Positions 1 through 8,675 of a DNA stretch of 64,000 bases are shown here, one piece after another (position 1 is the first letter of the stretch; each line of letters begins with the position of its first letter). The notes under the pieces are model-generated. The model worked only from the letters and a program-made list of their open reading frames with translations. It was not told where the DNA came from and did no database searches. The DNA lies in assembly GCF_003121705.1 (NCBI RefSeq), contig NZ_PYHR01000002.1:3720001-3784000 (forward strand), in the 5' to 3' direction. The DNA comes from Serinibacter arcticus (lineage in GTDB: Bacteria; Actinomycetota; Actinomycetes; Actinomycetales; Beutenbergiaceae). Made by a program: the position numbers and the translations under genes.

Positions 1-2
1 CG

Positions 3-539
3 CCGCTGACCGAGACGGTCCCGGCGCTCGTCGCGCAGATCCGTGAGCAGCGGCCCCAGGTCCTGCTCACCTACGACGAGAACGGCGGCTACCCCCACCC
101 CGACCACATCATGACCCACGTGGTCTCAATGGCGGCGGTCGAGGCGGCGGCCGACCCGGAGCAGTTCCCGGAGCTCGGCGAGGCGTGGCAGGTCGCGAAG
201 GTCTACTACCACGCGTCCTTCTCGCGACGCCGGATGGCGGCCGTGCACGACGCGCTCACCGACCGCGGCCTGGAGTCCCCGTTCGGGGCCTGGCTGGCGG
301 AGTGGGACGGCGAGGGCGGCCGCAACGTCACCTGCCGCGTCGACGCGTCGCGCCACTTCGGTCAGCGCGACCAGGCGCTGCTGGCGCACGCGACACAGAT
401 CGACCCCGACGGGTTCTTCTTCGCGGTGCCGCGCGACCTCGAGGCCGACATCTGGCCGTGGGAGGAGTTCGAGCTCGTCTCCTCCACCGTGCCGACCGAG
501 CCGATGGAGGACGACCTGTTCGCCGGGGTGCGCGAGTGA
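3..539 (+). CDS. mca: Mycothiol S-conjugate amidase, 3' part (window-truncated)
   Basis: This is the C-terminal ~178 residues of a PIG-L/LmbE-fold zinc amidase; the 5' end, with the AHPDDE zinc motif, lies outside the window. The visible Y-P-H-P-D-H-I-M-T-H segment (around 88-113) carries the second metal-binding motif of the Mca/MshB family. Downstream comes the Mca-typical stretch with FGQRD and IDPDGFFFAVP near the C-terminus. Known family role: cleavage of mycothiol S-conjugates to a mercapturic acid plus GlcN-Ins during electrophile detoxification in the cytosol. MshB is the alternative, but the C-terminal segment fits Mca better. The stop overlaps the next start (GTGA), indicating an operon. 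Confidence 0.9.
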   Translation, partial: PLTETVPALVAQIREQRPQVLLTYDENGGYPHPDHIMTHVVSMAAVEAAADPEQFPELGEAWQVAKVYYHASFSRRRMAAVHDALTDRGLESPFGAWLAEWDGEGGRNVTCRVDASRHFGQRDQALLAHATQIDPDGFFFAVPRDLEADIWPWEEFELVSSTVPTEPMEDDLFAGVRE

Positions 540-910
540 GCGTCGACGGGCTGGGCGTCGTGCTCGCCCAGACCCAGGCACAGGTCCCCGACCAGTACGA
601 CGTGACCCCCGGCCTGCTCGGGTTCCTCGTGACGTTCGCGATCGCCATCGCGTTCCTCGTGCTGATCCGCTCGTTCAACAAGAACATGCGCAAGGTCCAG
701 CTCAACGAGCGCCGTCGTCAGGAGGCCGCGCGCGTCGCGGCCGAGGCGGCCGAGGCCGAGAAGGCGGACGCCCAGGAGGCGGACGGCGAGGCGGCCGACG
801 CCGAGGTGTCCGACGCCGCGAGTGCCTCGGACCCGGCCCCGACCGTGCCGGCTCCGACCGAGCCGACCGAGACCGAGCTCGACACCGACCAGGCGGACGC
901 GCGCCGGTGA
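536..910 (+). CDS. Small membrane protein downstream of mca
   Basis: The GTG start overlaps the mca stop codon (GTGA at 536-539), so translation is probably coupled. The 124-residue product has one hydrophobic segment (LLGFLVTFAIAIAFLVLI, about residues 22-39). A basic stretch (RSFNKNMRKVQ) follows, then a long Ala/Glu/Asp-rich tail that is probably disordered and cytoplasmic. Similar one-helix proteins are commonly found beside mca in actinobacteria. The function is unknown. Its stop overlaps the next start in the same GTGA manner, so mca, this gene and the amidohydrolase appear to form one transcript. Confidence 0.8.
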   Translation: MSVDGLGVVLAQTQAQVPDQYDVTPGLLGFLVTFAIAIAFLVLIRSFNKNMRKVQLNERRRQEAARVAAEAAEAEKADAQEADGEAADAEVSDAASASDPAPTVPAPTEPTETELDTDQADARR

Positions 911-1746
911 GGGTCGCGGTCGCGCAGCTGGACACAGCCCGGGACGCCCCGGGCCTCCGCGGCGCGACCGACCTGGTGCTGGACGCCGTCGAGCGCGCGG
1001 CCGGCGCGCACGCGGCCGACGTGGTGGTCCTGCCCGAGTACGCCTCGGGCTGGGCCGAACCGGTGGACGCCGACCTCGCCCTGCCCGACGGCGGCGACCT
1101 GCTCCCCGCGGTCCGCGACCTGGCGGCGCGGCTCGGCGTCGCCGTCGTGCTCGGTCTCCTGATCCCGACGGCGGAGCCCGGCCGGGCCCACAACGTCACC
1201 GTCGTCGTGGGCGCCGACGGTGACGAGCTCGGGCGGTACACGAAGGTCCACCTCTACGACGCCTACGGCGCCAGGGAGAGCGACGTCCTCGACGCCGGCG
1301 ACCCCGCGACGGCGGGCGCCCCGCTCGTCGTCACGGTCGCCACCGCGGCGGGTTCGCTGCGGCTCGGCGTCGTCACCTGCTACGACCTGCGCTTCCCCGA
1401 GTCCGTGCGGGCGCTCGTGGACGCGGACGGCGGTCCGCCCGACGTCGTCGCGGTCGGGGCGGCCTGGGCGGCGGGGGAGGGCAAGGCCGACCAGCTGCGC
1501 GTCCTCGCGCGGGCGCGGGCCATCGAGAGCACCGCCTACGTGGCGCTCGCCTCGCAGTCCGGTGCCGGACGCGTCGGGGGCTCCGCCGTCGTCGATCCCC
1601 GCGGGATCGTGCTGTCGCAGGTGTCCGACGACGCGCCGACGCCGGCGATCGCCGTGGCCGACGTCGACCTCGAGCAGCTGGCCGCCGTGCGGTCGGCGAG
1701 CCCCGTGCTGGCCCACCGCCGCTACGGCGTCCACCCGCTCAGCTGA
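907..1746 (+). CDS. Carbon-nitrogen hydrolase (nitrilase superfamily)
   Basis: A 279-residue nitrilase-fold amidase. The Glu-Lys-Cys catalytic triad is visible as E44 (VVLPEYASG), K113 (YTKVHLYDAYG) and C158 (VVTCYDLRFPE). Length and motifs match the Nit1/Nit2-like branch, which hydrolyses small omega-amides or deaminated thiols; the substrate here cannot be read from sequence. The GTG start overlaps the preceding stop. The 3' end runs 8 bp into the convergent PPK2 gene. Confidence 0.9.
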   Translation: MRVAVAQLDTARDAPGLRGATDLVLDAVERAAGAHAADVVVLPEYASGWAEPVDADLALPDGGDLLPAVRDLAARLGVAVVLGLLIPTAEPGRAHNVTVVVGADGDELGRYTKVHLYDAYGARESDVLDAGDPATAGAPLVVTVATAAGSLRLGVVTCYDLRFPESVRALVDADGGPPDVVAVGAAWAAGEGKADQLRVLARARAIESTAYVALASQSGAGRVGGSAVVDPRGIVLSQVSDDAPTPAIAVADVDLEQLAAVRSASPVLAHRRYGVHPLS

Positions 1747-2788
1747 CGGACTCCTCGCCGCCCTCCACCGCAGCGGCGCGGGCCTCGACCTCGGCCACGC
1801 TCAGCGCCGTCGGGTCGTCCTTCGTCGCATCGAGGACCTCAAGCGCCGCCGCGGGGTCGAACGTCACCACGGGCCAGCCCAGGTCGAGGCCGCGCAGGGC
1901 GTCCACGAGCAGCTGCGTGACGACGAGCCTGGTGTACCACTTCCGGTTCGCCGGGACGACGTGCCACGGCGCGTACTCGGAGGAGGTCCGCTCGAGCACG
2001 CGGTCGTAGGCCTCGGTGTACAGCGGCCACTTCGCGCGCGTCTCGAGGTCGCCCATCGAGAACTTCCACTGCTTGTCGGGACGCTCGAGGCGCTCCCGCA
2101 GCCGGGCGTACTGCTCCGAAGGAGAGATGACGAGCGCCACCTTGACCACGGTGGTGCCGGCGTCGACGAGCTCGCGCTCGAAGGCCACCAGCTCGTCGTA
2201 GCGGCGCTCGATCTCCTCGGCGTCGACCAGCTCGTCGACCTTCACCACCAGCACGTCCTCGTAGTGCGAGCGGTCGAACACCCCGATGCGTCCGGCGGCG
2301 GGGAGCGCGTTGCGGATGCGCCACAGGTAGGGGTGCTCGCGCTCCTCCTGCGTGGGCACGCCGAACGAGCGGATCGTCACACCCTGCGGGTCCACCATGC
2401 CGAGCACGTGGCGCACGATGCCGCCCTTGCCCGACGTGTCCAGGCCCTGCAGCACCAGCAGCACCGATCGCGTACCGCCGGAGCGGCCCTCGGCGAACAA
2501 CCGCTCCTGGAGCTCGGAGAGCTCCTCGCCGAGCGTGGTGGTGAGGGCCTCGGCAGCGGAGCGGTCGCCGTTCCAGCCCGGGGTCGCGTCGGCGTCGACG
2601 TCCCCGATCGAGTAGCCCGCGCCGGGCTGGAGCACCGGTGCGAGCGGGGCGGTGAGGCGGGCGTCGGCGGTCGAGGGCTTCGCTTTCGAGCCCTTCGCCT
2701 TCGACCCCTTCGCCTTTGGGTCCTTCGTCCCGCCCGAGCTGTTCTTGCTCGTGCTGCCTGACTTCTTCGACGTCGTCGTCTTCGCCAT
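1739..2788 (-). CDS. Polyphosphate kinase 2 family protein
   Basis: 349 residues. After a Lys/Ser-rich tail with a repeated KAKGSKAKGSKAK stretch (about 25-37) comes the PPK2 P-loop kinase domain, with Walker A GLDTSGKGG (about 115-123) and the FDRSHYEDVLV motif (171-181). Family role: phosphoryl transfer between polyphosphate and nucleotides (NDP or NMP, depending on class). Class and direction cannot be fixed by eye. The basic tail could bind polyphosphate or nucleic acid (inference). It is transcribed alone, convergent with the nitrilase-like gene. Confidence 0.92.
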   Translation of the reverse strand: MAKTTTSKKSGSTSKNSSGGTKDPKAKGSKAKGSKAKPSTADARLTAPLAPVLQPGAGYSIGDVDADATPGWNGDRSAAEALTTTLGEELSELQERLFAEGRSGGTRSVLLVLQGLDTSGKGGIVRHVLGMVDPQGVTIRSFGVPTQEEREHPYLWRIRNALPAAGRIGVFDRSHYEDVLVVKVDELVDAEEIERRYDELVAFERELVDAGTTVVKVALVISPSEQYARLRERLERPDKQWKFSMGDLETRAKWPLYTEAYDRVLERTSSEYAPWHVVPANRKWYTRLVVTQLLVDALRGLDLGWPVVTFDPAAALEVLDATKDDPTALSVAEVEARAAAVEGGEESVS

Positions 2789-2846
2789 GCTGGTCCTCCC
2801 GGTCCGGTGACGCGAGCCTAGGCCAGCGCACCGACAACGGGTCGGG

Positions 2847-3581
2847 TCAGCGCAGCGAGAGCACCACGACGTAGATCGCGATCGCGTGGCAGGTGTAGCC
2901 GATCAGGGTGCCGACGTGGAAGATCTCGTGGAAGCCGAACCAGCGCGGCGAGGGGTTGGGCCGCTTGAACGCGTAGACCGCGGCGCCGACCGTGTAGCCG
3001 ATGCCACCCGCGATGACGAGCCACATCACGGCGTCACCGCCGGAGCGCCCGAAGGAGGGCAGGAACCAGACCGCGACCCAGCTGAGCGCCAGGTAGATGG
3101 GCACGTAGAGCCAGCGGGGCGCCCCGAGCCAGAACACGCGCGCGAGGATCCCCGCGAGGGCGCCGCCCCACACGACGAGCAGCAGCGTCCGGGACTGGGT
3201 CGGCGGCAGCAGGAGCGCCGCGAGCGGCGTGTAGGTGCCGGCGATCACGAGGAAGATGTTCGAGTGGTCGATGCGCCGCAGGATCGCGAGCGTCCGCGGC
3301 TCCCACGTGCCCCGGTGGTAGACGGCGCTCGCGCCGAACAGCAGCGTCGTCGCGACGGCGAAGACCAGCGTGCTCCAGCGCGCCGTCGGCGTGGGGGACA
3401 GGACGACGAGCACGACGCCGGCGATCACGACGAACGGGAACATCCCGGCGTGGATCCAGCCGCGCAGGAGCGGCTTGACGGCGGTGGCGAGCTGCTCGAC
3501 GGCCGACTCGACGGTCAGTCGGGGACTGCTCTCGGACGGGGTGCGGTCCGGGCTGTCGCTCGGGGAAGTGCTGGCGGGCAT
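2847..3581 (-). CDS. Hemolysin III family (PAQR/YqfA-like) membrane protein
   Basis: I chose the ATG at 3581 because GAGGA sits five bases upstream. The frame stays open to 3695, but that extension would translate the operator-like repeats at 3606-3632. The 244-residue product has about seven hydrophobic segments and the family signatures SAVYHRGTW, RRIDHSNIFLVIAGTYTP and FHEIFHVGTLIGY, with the conserved polar and His residues of the PAQR/HlyIII fold. Family members are integral membrane proteins linked to membrane homeostasis or metal-dependent hydrolysis; haemolysis is not general. The divergent neighbour is an isoprenyl transferase. Confidence 0.88.
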   Translation of the reverse strand: MPASTSPSDSPDRTPSESSPRLTVESAVEQLATAVKPLLRGWIHAGMFPFVVIAGVVLVVLSPTPTARWSTLVFAVATTLLFGASAVYHRGTWEPRTLAILRRIDHSNIFLVIAGTYTPLAALLLPPTQSRTLLLVVWGGALAGILARVFWLGAPRWLYVPIYLALSWVAVWFLPSFGRSGGDAVMWLVIAGGIGYTVGAAVYAFKRPNPSPRWFGFHEIFHVGTLIGYTCHAIAIYVVVLSLR

Positions 3582-3605
3582 GCGGTCCTCGCTCGTGGTT
3601 ACGTC

Positions 3606-3632
3606 ACCGTAGGTTACCCCACCGTAGGTTAC
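3606..3632. promoter_or_regulatory. Twin 12-bp repeats upstream of the hemolysin III gene (candidate operator)
   Basis: ACCGTAGGTTAC occurs at 3606-3617 and again at 3621-3632, a 15-bp period. A partial copy (GGTTACGTCACC) lies immediately before. The block is 25-50 bp upstream of the chosen start of the reverse gene. The layout resembles an operator for a TetR-type regulator; this is inference, and no regulator gene is adjacent. Confidence 0.5.
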
Positions 3633-3808
3633 GGACGAGGGGGCTCCCGGGCTGCGGTGTGGGCGGTCGGTGGGGAGGATGTGCGGGATACGCACGCGGC
3701 GCGTCGCGTCGGCGGACGACGGCGTGCGGCGCGCGGTAGCGTGGCTCGGCGGTGGACCTGCCGGTGGGCGGTGATCGTGCGAGCGCGACGAGATGAAGGC
3801 GGTGTGGT

Positions 3809-4579
3809 GTGAGCAGGTTCAGCCTGACGGGTGGCCTCTACGGGCTCTACGAGCGTCGTCTCGCACGCGAGCTGCTCCAGGGTGATGTCCCGCACCACAT
3901 CGGGATCATGATGGACGGCAACCGGCGCTGGGCGCGCCAGGTCGACGCCCCGCCGTCGCACGGGCACCGCGCCGGTGCCGACAAGATCGTCGACGTGCTC
4001 GGCTGGTCCGACGCGATCGGCGTCAAGATCGTCACGCTCTGGATGCTCTCGACGGACAACCTCCGCCGTGACCCCACCGAGCTGACCGAGCTCGTCGCGA
4101 TCATCGAGGGCGCCGTCTCGGACCTGGCCGCCTCGCGCCGCTGGCGGATCCACGCGCTCGGAGCGCTCGACCTCCTGCCCGAGTCCACGGCCCAGCGGTT
4201 GCGCGCCGCGCAGGAGCTGACCAGCGACGTCGAGGGCATGATCGTCAACGTCGCCGTCGGGTACGGCGGCCGCCAGGAGATCGCGGACGCCATCCGGTCC
4301 CTGCTGCGCGAGCGGGCCGAGCAGGGCGTCACGCTCGAGCAGGTCGCGCAGGAGATCACGGTCGAGCAGATCGCCGACCACCTCTACACCAAGGGCCAGC
4401 CCGACCCCGACCTGGTCATCCGCACCTCGGGCGAGCAGCGCATCGGCGGGTTCCTGCTGTGGCAGAGCGTCCACACGGAGTTCTACTTCGCCGAGGCGTT
4501 CTGGCCGGACTTCCGCCACGTGGACTTCCTGCGCGCCGTGCGCGCCTACTCCAGCCGCGAGCGTCGCCTCGGCCGCTGA
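3809..4579 (+). CDS. Isoprenyl transferase (cis-prenyltransferase, UppS family)
   Basis: 256 residues with the cis-prenyltransferase signature HHIGIMMDGNRRWAR (catalytic Asp at 36), the WMLSTDNLRRD block and the C-terminal RTSGEQRIGGFLLWQ motif. Actinobacteria carry a short-chain enzyme of this family (Z-farnesyl diphosphate synthase) and a long-chain one (decaprenyl diphosphate synthase), both feeding decaprenyl phosphate for cell-wall synthesis. Conservation next to hemolysin III and PhoH genes favours the first, but chain length cannot be read by eye. GTG start. Confidence 0.92.
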   Translation: MSRFSLTGGLYGLYERRLARELLQGDVPHHIGIMMDGNRRWARQVDAPPSHGHRAGADKIVDVLGWSDAIGVKIVTLWMLSTDNLRRDPTELTELVAIIEGAVSDLAASRRWRIHALGALDLLPESTAQRLRAAQELTSDVEGMIVNVAVGYGGRQEIADAIRSLLRERAEQGVTLEQVAQEITVEQIADHLYTKGQPDPDLVIRTSGEQRIGGFLLWQSVHTEFYFAEAFWPDFRHVDFLRAVRAYSSRERRLGR

Positions 4580-4703
4580 GGTCCCGCCCGTCCCGGGTCC
4601 GCCGGGTGACGTCCGGGGGCCGGCCGGTTTCGCGCAGGTGAACTCTTTCCGCGCCACGCCGACGACGCGCGTGTCGTGTCGCGCGCGAGGTCCCGACGGC
4701 TCG

Positions 4704-4709
4704 TAGCGT
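4704..4709 (+). promoter_or_regulatory. Candidate -10 element of a leaderless phoH-operon transcript
   Basis: TAGCGT ends 7 bp before the GTG at 4717, the spacing expected for a leaderless actinobacterial transcript beginning at that codon. No clear -35 was seen. Confidence 0.4.
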
Positions 4710-4751
4710 CACCCTCGTGAGCGACATCCAGCCGCTCGCCGGGAGGCCACT

Positions 4752-4850
4752 GTGAAGCACTGCTTCGACAGGAGGGGCCGACGGCCCCAGCGGCCGTCCG
4801 TCCCCACCTCGCACGGTCCGCACGCGCTCCGGCGCGTCTGCGCGGACTGA
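4752..4850 (+). CDS. Putative 32-residue micro-ORF upstream of PIN-PhoH
   Basis: GTG start with GGGAGG five bases upstream (4741-4746). The predicted peptide is Arg/His/Pro-rich with two Cys residues and ends 35 bp before phoH. Its start overlaps (GTGA) the stop of a 12-codon ORF starting at 4717. In mycobacteria the PIN-PhoH gene phoH2 is paired with a small upstream gene, phoAT, described as its antitoxin. This ORF is in the equivalent place, but I cannot show homology. It could instead be a translated leader or chance. Confidence 0.35.
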   Translation: MKHCFDRRGRRPQRPSVPTSHGPHALRRVCAD

Positions 4851-4885
4851 CCACCAGGCGCCCTCGGGCGCCGGAGGGAGCCACC

Positions 4886-6241
4886 GTGAGCGAAGGCACC
4901 GAGATCAACCCCGTACCGACCGGGGCGGGTGAGGGGGTGCCGGGCGTCACGTACGTGCTCGACACCTCCGTCCTGCTGTCGGACCCGCGAGCGATGTTCC
5001 GGTTCGCGGAGCACGACGTCGTGCTGCCGGTCGTCGTCGTGACCGAGCTGGAGGCGAAGCGCCACCACCCCGAGCTCGGCTACTTCGCCCGCGCGGCGCT
5101 GCGGATGCTCGACGACCTGCGGATCAAGCACGGCCGGCTCGACGCCCCCGTCCCCGTCGGCGACGGCTCGCTGCGGGTGGAGCTCAACCACTCCGACCCC
5201 TCGGTGCTCCCCTCGGGCCTGCGCCTCGGCGACAACGACACGCGCATCCTCTCCGTGGCGGCCAACCTCGCCGCCGAGGGCAAGGACGTCGTCGTCGTGA
5301 GCAAGGACCTGCCGATGAGGGTCAAGGCCTCCTCGGTGGGGCTGGCCGCCCAGGAGTACCGGGCGCAGCAGGCGGTCGAGGTGGGCTGGACCGGCATGGC
5401 GAGCGTCGACCTGGACGAGGGCGAGCTCGCCTCGCTCTGGGGCAGCGAGCGCATCTCGATCGCGGACCTGCGCGACCCGGCCCCGGTCCGCGACCTCCCG
5501 GTCCACACGGGGCTCGTGCTGCACTCCACGCGCGGCTCGGCCCTCGGCCGGGTGACCGCCGACAAGCAGATCCAGCTCGTGCGCGGCGACCGCGACGTCT
5601 TCGGGGTGCACGGGCGAAGCGCCGAGCAGCGCGTCGCGATCGACCTGCTGCTGGACAAGGAGATCGGCATCGTCTCGATCGGAGGGCGGGCCGGGACGGG
5701 GAAGTCGGCGCTCGCTCTCTGCGCCGGGCTCGAGGCCGTCATGGAGCGCCGCGAGCACCGCAAGATCATGGTGTTCCGTCCGCTGTACGCCGTCGGGGGC
5801 CAGGACCTCGGCTACCTGCCCGGCAGCGAGTCGGACAAGATGAACCCGTGGGCCCAGGCGGTCTTCGACACCCTCGGCGCCATGGTTTCCACCGAGGTCG
5901 TGGAGGAGGTGATGGACCGCGGGATGCTCGAGGTCCTGCCGCTCACGCACATCCGCGGCCGCTCGCTGCACGACGCGTTCGTGATCGTCGACGAGGCCCA
6001 GTCGCTCGAGCGGAACGTGCTCCTGACGATGCTCTCCCGCATCGGGCAGAGCTCGCGCGTGATCCTCACGCACGACGTCGCCCAGCGCGACAACCTGCGC
6101 GTCGGCCGGCACGACGGCGTCGCGGCGGTCATCGAGGCGCTCAAGGGCCACCCGCTCTTCGCGCACGTCACACTCACGCGCTCCGAGCGCTCACCGGTCG
6201 CCGCGCTCGTCACGGAGCTGCTGGAGGGCATCGACCTCTGA
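4886..6241 (+). CDS. PIN-PhoH protein (PhoH2-type RNase/ATPase)
   Basis: 451 residues in two domains. The N-terminal PIN nuclease domain (about 22-155) has candidate acidic metal ligands D26 (YVLDTSVLL), E55 (VTELEAKR), D116/D118 (LGDNDTR) and D141. The PhoH ATPase domain follows, with Walker [11 protein letters not shown] (about 266-275) and Walker B FVIVDEAQ (near 368-375). Mycobacterial PhoH2 couples ATP-driven RNA unwinding to PIN-domain cleavage. GTG start with GGAGGGAG upstream. A hairpin terminator follows at 6267-6314. Confidence 0.93.
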   Translation: MSEGTEINPVPTGAGEGVPGVTYVLDTSVLLSDPRAMFRFAEHDVVLPVVVVTELEAKRHHPELGYFARAALRMLDDLRIKHGRLDAPVPVGDGSLRVELNHSDPSVLPSGLRLGDNDTRILSVAANLAAEGKDVVVVSKDLPMRVKASSVGLAAQEYRAQQAVEVGWTGMASVDLDEGELASLWGSERISIADLRDPAPVRDLPVHTGLVLHSTRGSALGRVTADKQIQLVRGDRDVFGVHGRSAEQRVAIDLLLDKEIGIVSIGGRAGTGKSALALCAGLEAVMERREHRKIMVFRPLYAVGGQDLGYLPGSESDKMNPWAQAVFDTLGAMVSTEVVEEVMDRGMLEVLPLTHIRGRSLHDAFVIVDEAQSLERNVLLTMLSRIGQSSRVILTHDVAQRDNLRVGRHDGVAAVIEALKGHPLFAHVTLTRSERSPVAALVTELLEGIDL

Positions 6242-6266
6242 CGCGCCTCTGATCTCCCGTCCGGAC

Positions 6267-6314
6267 CACGACGGCGGGCGCCCCTCCCGAGGAGGGCCGC
6301 TCGCCGTCGTCGTG
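6267..6314 (+). terminator. Hairpin after phoH
   Basis: CACGACGGCGGGCG pairs imperfectly with CGCTCGCCGTCGTCGTG around a loop that itself contains CCCTCC/GGAGGG. GC-rich stem, no U-tract. Confidence 0.6.
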
Positions 6315-6419
6315 CCGGGACGTGAACAAGATCCTTGCGCCCGTCGCGCTACTGAGGTTGTGTAGAGGTCAAGGGGAAACCAAGACGACACGACAGCGGC
6401 GACGTTCGGAGCACGAGTC

Positions 6420-7703
6420 ATGAGGAAGTCAGTGGCGACGGTCGCCGTCGCGCTGGCCGCCACGCTGGGCCTCGCGGCCTGCGGGAGCGGCGACGACGAC
6501 GGGGTCGAGCTGACCTGGTACATCAATCCGGACGCGGGGGGTCAGGCCCTCATCGCGCAGCAGTGCACGGAGGAGGCGGCGGGCGCCTACACGATCGCGA
6601 CAGCTCTGCTTCCGCGTGACGCGGACTCGCAGCGGGAGCAGCTCGCGCGTCGGTTGGCGGCCAACGACACCTCGATCGACCTGATGAGCCTCGACCCGCC
6701 ATACATCCCCGAGCTGGCCCGTGCCGGGTTCCTCGCCCCGGTCCCGGACGAGCTGGCCGCCACCGCCCAGGAGCAGGCCGTCCAGGGCGCCCTCGAGACG
6801 GCGACCTGGGAGGACGAGCTCGTCACGGTCCCGTTCTGGTCGAACACGCAGCTGCTCTGGTACCGCACGTCGGTGGCCGAGGCGGCGGGTCTGGACATGT
6901 CGCAGCCCGTCACGTGGGACCAGCTGATCGACGTCGCCCGCGAGCAGGACGTCGATCTCGCCGTCCAGGGGATCCGCGCGGAGTCGCTGACCGTGTGGCT
7001 GAACTCCCTCGTCGTCTCGGCGGGCGGCGAGGTCATCAGCGGTGAGGCGACCAGCGCGGCCGACGTCGACGTCACGCTCGACAGCGAGGCCGGCGCCGAG
7101 GCGGCGCGGATCCTGTCCACGATCGGCCAGGAGGGTCTCGGGGGACCGGGGCTGCCCACGGCCGACGAGAACGCCAACCTCGCGTCCTTCCAGGGCGACG
7201 CCGGCTCGTTCATGGTCAACTGGCCGTTCGTCTGGCCCGCCCTCAACGACGCCGTCGCCGGTGGCTCGCTCGACCAGGCCGTCCTCGACGATCTCGGCTG
7301 GGCGATGTACCCGGCGATGATCGAGGGCGAGGGAGCCCGGCCGCCGGTCGGCGGCATCAACCTCGGGGTCAGCGCCTTCAGCGGGCACGTCGAGGAGTCG
7401 TACGACGCGATCGCGTGCATCACCGACCCCGCGAAGCAGGCGGCCTACTTCGTCAGCGACGGGAACCCGCCGTCGGCCACCTCCTCCTACGACGACCCGG
7501 CGGTGCAGGAGGAGTTCCCGATGGCGCCGCTCATCCGTGACAGCCTGGAGGCCGGGGCGCCGCGCCCGCTGACGCCGTTCTACAACACGCTGTCGGCCGG
7601 GCTGCAGCGCACCTGGCACCCGATCGACCAGGTCGACGAGGACACCCCGACGATCTCGACCGAGCTCATCGAATCCATCCTCGCCGGGGAGGCGCTGCTG
7701 TGA
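6420..7703 (+). CDS. Sugar ABC transporter substrate-binding lipoprotein (LpqY-like)
   Basis: 427 residues with a lipoprotein signal peptide (MRKSVATVAVALAATLGLAAC, Cys21 as acylation site) and an extracellular solute-binding family 1 fold. First gene of a binding protein - permease - permease - ATPase operon, the same order as mycobacterial lpqY-sugA-sugB-sugC, which imports trehalose. The trehalose assignment is inferred from order and overall similarity; maltose or another alpha-glucoside is possible. Its stop overlaps the next start (GTGA at 7700-7703). Confidence 0.88.
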   Translation: MRKSVATVAVALAATLGLAACGSGDDDGVELTWYINPDAGGQALIAQQCTEEAAGAYTIATALLPRDADSQREQLARRLAANDTSIDLMSLDPPYIPELARAGFLAPVPDELAATAQEQAVQGALETATWEDELVTVPFWSNTQLLWYRTSVAEAAGLDMSQPVTWDQLIDVAREQDVDLAVQGIRAESLTVWLNSLVVSAGGEVISGEATSAADVDVTLDSEAGAEAARILSTIGQEGLGGPGLPTADENANLASFQGDAGSFMVNWPFVWPALNDAVAGGSLDQAVLDDLGWAMYPAMIEGEGARPPVGGINLGVSAFSGHVEESYDAIACITDPAKQAAYFVSDGNPPSATSSYDDPAVQEEFPMAPLIRDSLEAGAPRPLTPFYNTLSAGLQRTWHPIDQVDEDTPTISTELIESILAGEALL

Positions 7704-8674
7704 GCACCACGACCCGGGCGACGACGTCGTCGCCCACCCCGTCACCGTCGGGGAGCCCCCGCACCAAGCCTCGCCGCAGCGCCCGCCGTCGGGCGGAGGC
7801 CCGCCTGGGCTGGCTGCTGGCCGGTCCGGCGTTCATCGTCATGCTCGCCGTCACCCTGTACCCGATCCTGCAGGCCGTCTGGGAGTCGCTGTTCGACTAC
7901 GTGCTCACGGCGCCCGACGACCGTACGTTCGTCGGCCTCGGCAACTACGCCGTGATCCTCACGGACTGGGTGTTCTGGAAGAGCCTGGGCATCACCCTGA
8001 TCATCATGATCGTCACGGTCGGGATCGAGCTCGTCCTGGGCTTCGGCCTCGCGTGGGTGATGCACCGGGCGCTGAAGCGCCTCCGTGGCCTCCTGCGCAC
8101 GGCGATCCTCGTGCCCTACGGCATCATCACGGTCGTCTCCGCCTTCGCCTGGTTCTACGCGTTCGACACCACGACCGGTTACGTCAACTCGTGGTTCGAC
8201 TGGGTGCCCGGCATCGACTCCGACCTCAACTGGTTCGCCTCGACGCCCACCAGCCTCTTCGTGATCATCGCCTCGGAGATCTGGAAGACGACGCCGTTCA
8301 TCTCCCTGCTCCTGCTCGCCGGTCTGGCCCAGGTGCCGGGCGACCTGGAGGAGGCCGCGAAGGTCGACGGCGCGACGTCGTGGCAGGTGTTCAAGCGCGT
8401 CATCGTGCCGAACATGAAGGCCGCGATCATGGTCGCCGTGCTGTTCCGCGCGCTGGACGCGTTCCGCATCTTCGACAACGTCTTCATCATGACCAACGGC
8501 GCCTACAACACCGAGGTGCTCGCGCTGCTCGCCTACCGCACCTCGATCAGCCAGCTGCAGATCGGGATGGGCTCCGCGATCTCCGTGCTGCTGTTCCTGT
8601 GCGTCATCGTCATCTGCTTCGTGGCGATCAAGATCTTCAGGGTCGACCTCGCCGGCGCCCAGGGAGGGAAGTGA
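7700..8674 (+). CDS. Sugar ABC transporter permease (MalF/SugA type)
   Basis: 324 residues. A basic cytoplasmic N-terminus precedes six predicted membrane segments. The EAA coupling loop is EEAAKVDGATSWQVFKRVI (about 215-233), which docks onto the ATPase subunit. Translation is coupled to the binding protein by a 4-bp overlap, and the partner permease starts one base after its stop. Confidence 0.92.
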   Translation: MSTTTRATTSSPTPSPSGSPRTKPRRSARRRAEARLGWLLAGPAFIVMLAVTLYPILQAVWESLFDYVLTAPDDRTFVGLGNYAVILTDWVFWKSLGITLIIMIVTVGIELVLGFGLAWVMHRALKRLRGLLRTAILVPYGIITVVSAFAWFYAFDTTTGYVNSWFDWVPGIDSDLNWFASTPTSLFVIIASEIWKTTPFISLLLLAGLAQVPGDLEEAAKVDGATSWQVFKRVIVPNMKAAIMVAVLFRALDAFRIFDNVFIMTNGAYNTEVLALLAYRTSISQLQIGMGSAISVLLFLCVIVICFVAIKIFRVDLAGAQGGK

Positions 8675-8675
8675 C

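Larger units (their letters stand above)
4580..4885 (+). other. Leader region of phoH with micro-ORFs
   Basis: 306 bp without a conventional gene. It holds a TAGCGT hexamer at 4704-4709, a 12-codon ORF (4717-4755), a 32-codon ORF (4752-4850) and the strong PhoH ribosome site (GGAGGGAG, about 4873-4880). The first 120 bp show nothing clear. Confidence 0.5.
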
